From positions 4,497,884 to 4,561,883 of the forward strand of contig NC_081332.1 in the NCBI RefSeq assembly GCF_022539665.2: a stretch of DNA of 64,000 bases, written 5' to 3'. The notes beneath the pieces were generated by a model. That model was not told where the DNA came from, ran no database searches, and saw only the letters and a program-made list of their open reading frames with translations. This DNA is from Daphnia carinata (Eukaryota > Arthropoda > Branchiopoda > Diplostraca > Daphniidae). Made by a program: the position numbers and the translations under genes. This document shows, piece after piece, positions 23,655 through 35,000 of the stretch (the stretch's first letter is position 1; each line of letters opens with the position of its first letter).

Positions 23655-25800
23655 TGGCTATGGCAATCCGTTTTACTATGGCAATCCGTTTTACATGAAA
23701 AAAAAAAAAAAATGGCGGAAAAAAAAAAGTCACTTTTTTCTTTTTTTCCGACACGTAGCCATCTACCGCTCAGACTCGTTATTACTGGCGTATGCAATTT
23801 CAGTCCATTGGATGCCATTCGCAGTTAGTTCAGTAGCGTGGATGGAGAATAACGCGTGGCTGGAGGAACAATTGAAAAATGGATAAGATAATACAACAAA
23901 AGGATGGTAAGTATAAACATTATTATATTTGTTTTGAATTATTAATTATTGTTTATTAGATCCAATTATGGACCTGCAGGCTCAATTATTGCAACAGCAC
24001 AAAATATTAGATAACAGCAAAGCTAAGGATGGTAAGGCCTAATACATAATGATTCTATTTATTTGCTTTTCTTCATTTGTGTTTTGTAGCTCAAAGTTTG
24101 AGTCTACAAGCTCAGCTAGGGGAAAAGAACAAATTGGAACGGAACAGTTTCCAAACAGTGAAGGAGGTTTTTCCAAACTCAAACCTAACTGAACATGAGG
24201 ATGAGTTGGCATTAGGTGAACACAGTCAGGTACCTAAACTTTTCAAATAAAAATTCAAAATAAGTATAGAATTTTAACAAACAATTATTTATTGTTTAGT
24301 TATTCAGTCTACCACCTGACAGTGTGTTAAATTTAAATTCTGTTAGTGCTGCACAAAAAGAATCGTTAGTAATAAGCCCATGCAGCGAAGGAAGTGAACA
24401 ATTGTGGGACTGTATTTGGGCCGAAAATGGGTGTGGTACGTAAACCAAGACATGGCACAAGTTCAACATGAAACATGGATTAGGTACTTTTCGGTTTTTT
24501 GTCTATCGAAAAAGTATTTTTAATGCTATTATTTTGCATTCACAGATTTTAACGGGGGATCAAATCAAGTCTGGAAGTGTTACAGGATGGAAGAGTCAGC
24601 CTACAGACGAAAATACGCTGAGAGTGCATTACCATTAAGGTATGAGGTAAAGTAATAGAGTATGCACATTGTCTAATGAGAAGTACCATCTTGTGTTAAT
24701 GAATCCAGTACAACAGCAATCCTTTATAGTTCTGTCACAGCTAGAAACCTCAAATAATTCTGCTTCTCTGTCTAAAGAACAACTTGTCCTTAAGTTCAGA
24801 GTGTTGGTGAAGTTGGGTACTTAAATGGCCCTAAAGATGTTTTAATTTTGCTGCCATTGCAGAGATGAACATCATACATGGACTCTTTAGGTATGAAAGG
24901 ATTTTTCTTCAAATAATTTTGAATTTATGACGAAGAATTTCTCCTCCTTTTTGCCAACCAGGTCTAATCTACCAAAAAAATTTTATCCAATAGGAAAGGA
25001 TTTTCATGTACTGGGAACACAACTATCAACAATGCAACATTCTACAGGTGCTAGTTTATCATTCAAGAGCCTTATACAATGAAGTTAATCTGCAATTTGT
25101 ATATCCTTTCCCAAGCTTCCACCAGAAGTTGAATCTATGAGTCATGTAAGTTCCATGATCAACAATTGATGTGTTTAACGGTGTTGTTTTTCTTTTCTCA
25201 ATATAGGTTAATAGTAACATTGGATCTGAAAAGATTCTTGGTTGGGGCAAGACACTGAATAAATTGTATTGATTGGATGGATGACATGACATTGCTATAC
25301 TTAATTCGGATTCCCCAGACGGTATTTGATATTAAAAAAATTGAAGTGCATATCTGGGCTCCCTTCTTTTCTGAAGCCCCGTTTCCCCTTGACTCATAAT
25401 AAGCCCGTAGGGGGTCATGCCCCTACTGTACGGTATATATAAAAACAACATATACCGAGGTTTGGAGGGCTCTGGCCGGAAAGGGGACGTGGGGTGCCGC
25501 TTCGTCCGATGATGTGTTCACGGAGGGTGACGTGGCTGCCCACAAATCCGAACTAAAGGTTAATCGCTCCTGTAAAAATGTTCCAAATCTTCAGCTCTTC
25601 TTCCGGCTTCTCTTAGCCAATCACCGGGTAATCTCCCCGGTGGGTCAACAAGGCAGTGTCTCCCCCTGCCTGGGTTGACGGCAACTTTTGAAAGGGCTAT
25701 TGTGCCTTTTTAAAGTTGCAAAAATAATTGTAATGTGCAGAGAATTGTCAATAAATTTTTTTTTATAAAATTTTTTTGCAAATTTTGTTTCTTTCACACA
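23655..25800 (+). mobile_element. Unrecognised repeated element, copy C
   Basis: A direct-orientation counterpart of copy A about 9.1 kb away, with start ATG near 23880 (MDKIIQQKDG) and a GTAAGT donor. The exon equivalent to QLWECIWSENG carries an in-frame TAA (GTACGTAAACC against GTACAGAAACC in A). The last about 900 bp, including the hairpin tail, look almost identical to copy A, whereas the 5' halves differ more. Its 5' leader (CAGACTCGTTATTACTGGCG) matches copy D and not A. Confidence 0.6.
25407..25719 (+). repeat. Five-hairpin structured tail of copy C
   Basis: Same hairpin series as at 16290-16602, offset by about 9117 bp, apparently without differences within the stems. Confidence 0.62.
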
Positions 25801-25991
25801 TTACATTTATCAACTTTTTTTTTATTCAGCTTGCGCAATTCAATTTTATTGTTTTTGCCACAGATGTATCGTTTATCTGTAAGTATTCAATTATTATTTA
25901 TTGCACTTTTTGAATTCATGACCTTAGACAAGGAACAACGTGTAATACCTTCATATTTTCTGAAGTAATTTTGTATTTGTATATTATTTTA

Positions 25992-26060
25992 CTGGCATGG
26001 GAATCGATCCTCAGACATTCAGCGTGCAACGCCGATGCTCTAACATTGAGCCACGAGATA
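25992..26060 (-). repeat. tRNA-like module 3 (Ala-like, degenerate)
   Basis: On the minus strand an A-box-like TGGCTCAATGTTAGAGC is followed 43 bases later by a B-box-like GGATCGATTCC. A 5-bp anticodon stem closes a 7-base loop GTTGCAC, which would present TGC (Ala). The T and acceptor stems are broken, so it is a pseudogene or SINE head. Confidence 0.55.
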
Positions 26061-26157
26061 TATATAAATTTTTTATTATCGCATATCATATGTTATCGTC
26101 TAGGATGTTTATGCAGTCTTTCACAACTATATGTTTATCTTTGTATTGCTTTTGTAA

Positions 26158-26226
26158 TGTCTATAGCTCTGTGGTAGAGCATTCAGCTGCGATAACTGTT
26201 ACCCTGGGTTCAAACCTTACTAGATG
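26158..26226 (+). repeat. tRNA-like module 4 (degenerate)
   Basis: The A-box-like TAGCTCTGTGGTAGAGC starts at 26164 and the B-box-like GGGTTCAAACC at 26206. The anticodon arm is poorly formed. Confidence 0.5.
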
Positions 26227-26341
26227 TATAAACATCTACATCTAAATGGAGAAAATAATATTGCAGTGTTGCATTTCATTTTTATTCAAAGTGTAAATGC
26301 AAGTCCGCAAGTGACTAGAAAAAAGCCAACTTGACATCGTA

Positions 26342-26410
26342 TGATTCATGGCTCATTGGTAAAGCATCGGCGCGGAATGCCGAACATCTAGGGTTCGATC
26401 CCTGGATAAT
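26342..26410 (+). repeat. tRNA-like module 5 (degenerate)
   Basis: The A-box-like TGGCTCATTGGTAAAGC at 26349 and B-box GGGTTCGATCCC at 26391 have tRNA spacing. An anticodon stem TCGGC/GCCGA encloses a 7-base loop. The acceptor stem does not pair. Confidence 0.57.
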
Positions 26411-26529
26411 AATTGAATGCTTACAGATAAACTATGCTTACAGGAAACAATGCTTACCATTAAACGTGGCATAAACAATAAAGGCGAATTGAGAAAGCAA
26501 AAAATAAAAAAAAAGATGATAAATGTAAT

Positions 26530-28640
26530 GTTTGAAAACAGACAGTGAAAGAAACAAAATTTGCAAAAAAATTTTATAAAAAAAAATTTATTGACAATTC
26601 TCTGCACCTTACAATTATTTTTGCAACTTTAAAAAGGCACAACAGCCCTTTCAAAAGTTGCCGTCAACCCAGGCAGGGGGAGACACTGCCTTGTTGACCC
26701 ACCGGGGAGATTACCCGGTGATTGGCTAAGAGAAGCCGGAAGAAGAGCCGAAGAAATGGAACATTTTTACAGGAGCGATTAACCTTTAATTCGGATTTGC
26801 GGGTAGCCACAGAGCCCTCCGTGAACACATCATCGGACTAAGCGGACATCCACGTCCCCTTTCCGGCCAGAGCCCTCCAAACCTCGGTATATGTTGTTTT
26901 TATATATACCGTACAGTAGGGGCATGACCCCCTACGGGCTTATTACGAGTCAAGGGGAAACGGGGCTACGGAAAGGAAGGGAGCCCAGATATGCACTTCA
27001 ATTTTTTTAATATAAAATACCGTCTCGGGAATCCAAATTTAGTATAGAAATGTCATGTCATCCATCCAATCATTACAATTTATTCAATGTCTTGCCCCAA
27101 CCAAGAATCTTTTCAGATCCAATGTTACTATTAACCTATGCTGAGAAAAGAAAAACAACACCATTAAGCATCTCAATTGTTGCTCATCTGACTTACATGA
27201 CTTATAGATTCAACTTCTGGCAGAAGCTTGGGAAAGGCCACACAAATTGCAGATGAAAATCATTGTATAAGGCTCTTGAATGATAAAATAGCACCCATAG
27301 AATTTTGCATTGTTGATAGTTGTGTTCCCAGTATGCTGAAAATCCTTTCCTATTGGATAAATTTTTTTTTAGATTAGACATGGTTGGCAAAAAGCAGGAG
27401 AAATGCTTTGTCATAAATTCAAAAAATTTTCAAGAAAATTCCTTTCATACCTAAAAAGTCCATCTGTGATGTTCATCGCTGCAATGCCAACGAAATGAAA
27501 CATCTTTAGGGCCATTTAAGTACCCAACTTCACCAACACTCTGAACGTAAAGGACAAGTTGTTCTTTAGCAAGAGAAGCAGAATTATTTGAGGCTTCTAG
27601 CTGTGACAGAACTATAAAGGATTGCTATTACACAGGATTCATTCACACAAGATGGTACTTCTCATTAGACAATTTGCATACTCTATTACTTTACCTCATA
27701 CCTTAATGGTAATGCACTTTCAGTGTTTTTCAACTGTAGGCTCACTCTTCCATCCTGTAACACTTCCAGACTTGACTTGATCCCCCGCTAAAATTCTGTG
27801 AATGCAAAATAATAGCATTAAAAATACTTTTTCAATAGACAAAAAACCGAAAAGTACCTAATTCATGTTTTATGTTGAACTCGTGCTATTTCTGGGTTTC
27901 CGTACCACACCCATTTTCAGCCCAAATACGGTCCCACAATTGTTCACTTCCTTCGCTGCATGGACTTATTCCTAACAATTCTTTTAGTGCAGCACTAACA
28001 GAATTTAACTTTAACACACTGTCAGGTGGTAGACTGAATAACTAAACAATAAATAATTGTTTGTTAAAATTCTATACTTATTTTGAATTCTCATTTGAAA
28101 AGTTTAGGTACCTGACTGTGTTCGCCTAATGCCAATTCATCCTCATGTTCAGTTAGGGATGAGTTTTGAAAAACCTCCTTCAATGTTTGGAAACTGTTCC
28201 ATTCCAATTTGTTCTTTTCCCCTAGCTGAGCTTGTAGACTCAAAATTTGAGCTACAAAACACAAATGAATAAAAGCAAATAAATAGAATCACTACGTATT
28301 AGGCCTTACCAGCCTTAGCTTTGCTGTTATCTAATATTTTGTGTTGTTCCAATAATTGGGCCTGCAGCTTCATAATTTGATCTAATAAACAATAAATAAT
28401 GTTTATACTTACCATCCTTTTGTTGTATTATCTTATCCATTTTTCAATTGTTCCTCCAGCCACGCGTTATTCTCTCCATCCACGCTACTGAACTAACTGC
28501 GAATGGCATCCAATGGACTGAAATTGCATACGCCAGTAATAACGAGTCTGAACGGTAGATGGCTACGTGTCGGAAAAAAGAAAAAAGTGATTTTTTTTTT
28601 TTTTTTGGCGAAATTTTTTTTTTTTTTGTGTCAAACGGAT
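26530..28640 (-). mobile_element. Unrecognised repeated element, copy D
   Basis: An inverted copy placed tail to tail with copy C across the tRNA-like modules. It starts near 28440 (MDKIIQQKDG) and runs left into the hairpin tail (26600-26930). The coiled-coil exons and YHSRALYN/PFPSF block are recognisable. The TGG of the QKW motif is TAG here, a stop. The tail differs from A and C by many substitutions although the hairpin stems are intact. Confidence 0.58.
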
Positions 28641-28935
28641 TGCCATATTTTTTACGGTTTATTCAAAAAGTATAAGCTTAATATAAAAATAAACCAGATT
28701 TTGGTGATCAGCGATCAATTTCGCATCAGAAAAATGTACTTTTAAGTAAATCTAGAATTTGCCGAAAATTGAAAAAGTGGGAAGGCTATAGCCTTCTTAC
28801 TTTTTCATTTTTGACCAAATTTTAAATTTTGCTTAAAATACATTATTTCGATGCAGAATAGAATGCTATTCACGAAAATAAGGTTTATTTTAGAATTGGC
28901 CTTATAGTTTTCAAATTAAACATAAAAAACAGAAA
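28640..28935. repeat. Long near-palindrome (about 290 bp)
   Basis: It is centred on the perfect 16-bp palindrome GAAGGCTATAGCCTTC (28781-28796), extended by GAAAAAGT/ACTTTTTC. The arms then match imperfectly for about 140 bp each, down to GGTTTATT near 28651 and AATTAAAC near 28920. It lies at the outer 5' side of copy D, where copy A has no such insert. It may be a foldback MITE. Confidence 0.62.
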
Positions 28936-29023
28936 GTCGGGCTTATTTTGTCGGGCTTAAAAGTTGTTTGTCGAACTAGAGTTGCAAAATGCCTTTTCGT
29001 CTTTGCTTTGTTCACCAAAACGA

Positions 29024-32000
29024 TTATGTATTTCCTTCACCATAGTGCCGCAATTGCTGTAAACATAGCCTAAAAAGAATGAAAAGAAAAGTATAATTGC
29101 GACAATTTTTTCTCATCGTCTTGTGTTTTCGAAGTGTTGCGTCTTTTTCAGTTGTGTAAACCATGCGCCTCTAGCATATGATCATCATACCTAACGGGAA
29201 AATTTGAGGAAAAAAACAATAAGAAAACGTTAATTGACATTGATATAGTATTGATTGGGGCTCACTTTTGAGCACACTCGGCGGCCATATCTCTGTGACA
29301 AGTTTCAGTATAGGCCAGACGATAGAGAACGAGGAAGACCAGCAGATGTAGGACGGAGAAGTAGACGACGGCAGCAGTGCGAGCAACGCGACTTGATAGG
29401 ACCATTTGTCCCTGTAAATTGCCGATAGAGACTTACTTTTAAAAAAATAAGGGAAAGAGAAACCAGAAGGCTAAAAGAGAGGGCTGGAGAGCCACGGTGC
29501 GAGTCAATTTCTTGTTATTTGTCGAACTTCTGGGAATTCGATGCTCGCCGTATATTTTACGTACCATCGAGTAAGTGATGCGTTCGAAAGGACCCAGTTG
29601 AGCTAGTTTACGTTGCCGCTCCCTGCGAGAGAACGAAGCGAACGGATCCAGACGGTCCTCGTACTGACGTTCATAGAGTTCCTCCGTCTCCGAACTTATT
29701 CCAATACCGGTATTCTTGGTGGCACGCTACCAAACACAAGGCAAACAAAATGTGTGCAAAAAAACAATAACAACACAGGCAAAAATCTATCACGTTTTTT
29801 AAGGAAACACGCGCACCTGTCCGGAATAACTTTGAAGGAAGCGAACTTTCTCATAAAGTGCCACATTATCGGTGCGAAGTCGTTCGACTTCGCTGTGCAG
29901 TAACGCCATCTGCTGCTGTTGCTCCAGATTTTGAGCCTCCAATTCTTGATTGCGTTGCCTTTTCCGATAAATGAATTGGAAATATAGTTTTGAAATGCCG
30001 ATCGATGAAGTCGAACATGTTGAAGCTAAAAGCTTTCATTATTGATTGAGATTCGAACGGCATTACCTGAATCTTTCACGTTGAGCCTGCAAGATTGGAA
30101 GCAAAGTGACGGCTGTTTCCGAGTCGCTATGCAATCCGCCCGATACCGGTGAAATCCCTGCCGACGAGCTTCTTCCCAACATGTTAACATCCTTGACAGC
30201 TTCAGCTACCCAATCATTGGCATTCGCTTGGCCCTGCAATGGTTTCAAACAAATCAAATCATCGCGTTTTTATGAATATGAACGGAGTGGAACAAGCGAT
30301 GTATATTTTTCCCTTCTGCCTAACCGATTCTATAACGTTATTATTCGCCAACTCAATTTATGGGTCTAGTTAACCAACTATGGTGACACTAATAAAATCC
30401 TGGAGAGTTCTACTTCTTTTTACGACCTTCATTAAGGAAGCAAATGGCGTTGCGGGCGCCGGATCCGATTCTGCCCTCCCTCCGCTCGCCGTCTTCTCTC
30501 ATATTCGTGCATGGATTTATGAAAGAGCTGAATTGAAACGACAAGATGTGATTACTGAAATGTAAAAAAAAAAAAAAAACTAATGTCCGAGTGGGATCTT
30601 TTTTCTCGTTTCATATAAAATGACCAATCAAGCCTGGCATACGCAGCGGCAGGATGTCCTGGGTGCTCTCGTCCAATTGACGCGGCACGGCCATTGCAAT
30701 CAATCCATTCTGTACAGCTGGTTTGTACAGGACTAGGGAGGAGTCGGTCGTCATCATTGCGCAAGAGGAATTCATACGTGTCGCATCACAAGCTCCAATA
30801 AACGTTGAAATCCACTGGCTGGCGTCGAAATTTGCACCCACATGTCGGATGATTATCGTCCAAATGTAATTACATGCCACCGCCACCAGTTTCCCTTGCT
30901 CCCCGAGCTCGCTCTCCCCTTGTCCCGTATTTTTTTCCCCCCTCTTTAAACAGAACTTGCCATGCTATGCGTGATTAAGAACATTCGTTCTAAGTGGTCA
31001 CGCGGAGTCGGTAAGTTTCTGTAGCGGCCGTGGCGATGAACGAATAGAAGGCAGCGGCGCAGCCAACCAGACGCGGCAGTAGCATCACATTGAAGGAGAC
31101 TTAAAATTTTACATAATTGCATTGCTGTCTGGAGTGGGCTGCAGCTATAGAAGGCGGCCAAAGAGTGTACGTATATATTTCTATAGGAAAAGCGGTGGCG
31201 GGGTTGTAGGAGCGCAAGTGATGGGTGGCAAGGGGGAGGGGGATGAGCGAATTGAAGGAATGAGGACGGGCGGTAGCGGGACTGTAACAGAACCGACGAG
31301 ATCCGCCGAATGGTTTTAACTGGGGGCGGTAACTTGGTTTATCCTGGCAGTGCATATACTTTGAAGATAGGTTCAGAACATCCTGATTTATTGACAAGTA
31401 CGTGCTCGCGCGTGTCAGCTATACGAGCGCTGTCCAGTTTTTTTTTTTTTTTTCAGTCTCTACTTCCCCCCAGAAAAAAAAAGGCGCTGCCTATCCGCAT
31501 TAAATATATAGATATAACTTTATAGATTTAAGGGGGCGTGAGGAGGACTCTGGGCAGTGGAGTCTCTACGTTCTGTTTACAGTATTTGTATGTATCGAAA
31601 AACCTGCGGTATGTATCCTTTTATACGGATGTCTGTACTGCACAGCCAGAAGACGAGTTTTGACTGGAACAACTAACCAAAAAAAAAAAAAGAGAAAAAC
31701 TAGAAGCAAAAAAATTGTGTACATCTATCGAAAAAAAAAAATGGGAAGGAATAAAAGAAATAGAAGCCGAGCAAAAAGAATAGAAGAACGAGAGAAAAAA
31801 AAGAAGGAAGAAACTCTCCGACAGGAAGCTGCCTTTTGAAGTTGGATCGTTTTGCATAAGTAAGGATAACCACATTTAAATAATTGAAACCCGCCTGATT
31901 CCCATGAGCAAACACACAGAGCTCCCCCGGATGAGGGAAATAGAAGGAAAAAAAGGAACGGGAGAACAGCAAAGAAGGCACGCGCTTAGCCTCTGTATAT

Positions 32001-35000
32001 CGATGGCGGATACGTGTATCTATAGCTCTGTAAACTATATATAGTAAATATACATACATTTATTCGAATACGTCTAAAAAGTATAGTTATTGATTTTTTC
32101 TTGTTTTCGTTCTCTCAGACTTCCTCTATCTTCTTCTCTCTGTCTATATTCCGACGGCATTCTCTATTATATCCACTAACGTACGGAAAAAAAGAAACAG
32201 AAACTATCGTGATCCGATCGAAAATCCAGCCGCTAGAAAGAATGTTTTTCCTGTTTTCTTGTGTTTGCCTTCAGTTCGGATGTGTTCCGAATCCTAGCCA
32301 ATCATCGCCCGAGCCGAGTTCCTCTTCCTATAAATATGCACGCCATGCTGACTTCTCAAACTCCGCACTAAGCGAAATAACTTGGTTGATCGTGGCGACC
32401 ATGTCGGGAATTTCGGCAAAACAAACAGAAAAATGGGGAAGACAAAACTTCCACAGATTGAAAGAAACTGTTTAATTCAAAACGCTCGATACCGTTGGTT
32501 AGGGAATAAAAAGGAACCGCTGATTAGCGACATGTTGGTTTATATCAGAGGCGGAAAAAAAGGGGGAAGTCCCACACTGTCATCGAATCGATGGCGCATT
32601 ACCCGAAATAATCAAGAAATCATTTCAATAAAGCATTAAGATGCGGCGGTTTGATGGGAAGAGAGCATCCATGCGGCACTGAAGCCCGGAGCTAATCTCC
32701 TTTATTTGCCTTGACCCGAGTCAACTGGAAAATAAAAAAAAAAAAAAAAAATACAAAAATACAAAAAATAAGTCGTTCGGCGTCCTCTTCCCGCCCGCCT
32801 TTTAGTGAAATGTCATCAATCGTGACGTTCCGTTCTGTTGGGCCCTGTCTATCACAATCAAGCCTCGCTCTCTTGGCACTTCGTTAAGTCGATTCTGTCA
32901 AGACCGGCACATCACCTCCGGTTCAAAGCATCGGCTCAACCTCTTATACCTCCCTCTATCTCGTTATGAAATGTTTTCTTCCATTACGGATCGTCGACGC
33001 TATGACTGACTGACTCGAACGCAATAGCGGCACGACGATGATCCCGATCGCGAGTCGCTTCTCATCACATTTTAAACGTGGACGCGGAAACTTAAAAAAA
33101 AGGTTCGTTCATACATTGAAACACCATTTTTCTTTTCTGCTTCATCCCAAAGGATGAAAAATAAAAGGAAAAGCGACATGGAACGGGTCGGTAACGGGTC
33201 CACGATCGATGCAATTGAGGGGAAAGGAGAAAAATGAAAAGAGGAGGAGGGGGAGAGAGAGAGCCATAGAGTTTATATGGTACAAGTACACATATATATA
33301 CCTGACGCCCGTCCGTGTTAATTTATGCCTACGGATCGAATTTTGACAGGGCGTTGCATGATAGCTGTCGAGGATCGTGTTATAGGAGGCCATCAGCCGC
33401 GGCGCGCGATCAAGTTACACGACACTTGGGAGTTGATAGGAGACGGCTGGAGTGATATTGATAGAGAAAAGGAGCCAAACGAGAGTCGAGAATGAGGAAA
33501 ACTTTAAATGTCCCGTGCAAGTAGTGGAATCATTTTCGACTCGGCTCAATCTATCAATAACCGACTCCCCACATTGAGCCTTTAGAGCGTTGTGTCAGTG
33601 TAATCCTTCCTCTCTCTCCCCCCCCCCCCCCTTTCTTGAGCATTTGATCAAAGGGAACCTTTTGCGTTCATGGCAAATCTTCACTTACAACGCCTACAGG
33701 CGACTATTACTAAACGGAAATCGAATAAAACAACAGTTTTTTTTTTGTTAAAGCGGAACTATGGTATACCTCGGCTTCACCGCGATTCAGGGTCGACAAA
33801 TGTTGAAGGCTGCTAACATCCAATTCGAGCTGCTCAATCAGTTCCCGTTGCGATTTCACCTCGGATTGAAGGCTGACGTTCTCTGCCGACAGTTGTCCTG
33901 TTTTGCCTGCGTGCAAAAAATGATTTATTGAAATAGATAGTTAAATACAAAAATCAATAACGAGAAATGGGTTAAGTGCGCTTAATGTCTACGGCCAGGT
34001 TAGTTCAGGAAGACAAACAGCGTGAAATGAAACGAAACGTTTCAGCGTATGGAACAAGTGTAATGATTGAAATATCCAAGGAAAAAAAAACGCGATCAAA
34101 AATGTCAATCAATAAGTTTCAAGAAATCGAACAAGATATTGGAGAGAGGTCATGGGTGGGGATGGCCCCCTTTCAAAACAAAAAAAAACAAAAAAAAAAA
34201 TCGGGAAATATACACAGCAAAAGAGCAGAAATCGTCTTTTCTGTTACTTCCTTTTTTCTTTTTCCTTTTCTCCTTTCCCGGAGGAAAACGGGAAAGAAGA
34301 CAACAGGGCCAGTGGCGAGGAGAGAGAAGGGGCGAGCGACACAAGATTGAACAAACAAGGTGACAAAACATACACATACACTGGAGGATGTGGAGAGTCA
34401 AGAGAAACAGACAAGAGAGAAAGATGAAAGAAAAGAACAAGTTAAAAGATGGAAAAGAAGAGAAAAAGAAACGCGAGAGAAAAATAAGAAAAGAAGAAGA
34501 AGAAGAAGAAGAAGAAAAAAAGATTTCCTTTTTGTCTTTTCAAAGAAATATATATAAGGCCATGGAAAACGAGATTATACAGATGGATGGTTCATTTTCG
34601 AGAACAACATCTTCGGTTTTTTTTTTTTTTTTTTTTTTTTTTTTGTGTTTTGTTTGTATTTGCTTCCATTCAAATTCTGCGCTTTCTGGACGAAAGAACA
34701 GAAACGATTATGTGACAGAAACACAAGGGGCAGTTCAGTCCGTGTGCTGAGTGAAAAAGATTGAAAGGAGGAGGGAAAACTCAATCAAAGGGTAAAAACA
34801 AAAACAAAACAATTGTTTCAAAATAAGAAACAGAATCAAATCCCGTCTAGTTTTTGCGCTTTTGTTTTTTTTTTTTTAAATGCCCGTCTGTTACTTTCCA
34901 ATTCAAATGAATTGTAGTTTTATGTACAAAAAATGAAACACACAATTTCTTTTTCTTCCATTTTGTTTTTCTACTTTGTTTTGTGGAATTTGGAAGATTT

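Noticed and set aside
26342-26410. Functional tRNA gene
   Set aside because: The A and B boxes and the anticodon arm are good, but the acceptor stem does not pair, so it is listed as tRNA-like only.
29171-29386. 71-residue hydrophobic frame
   Set aside because: An off-frame reading of the CASP anchor exon; the true frame matches CASP.
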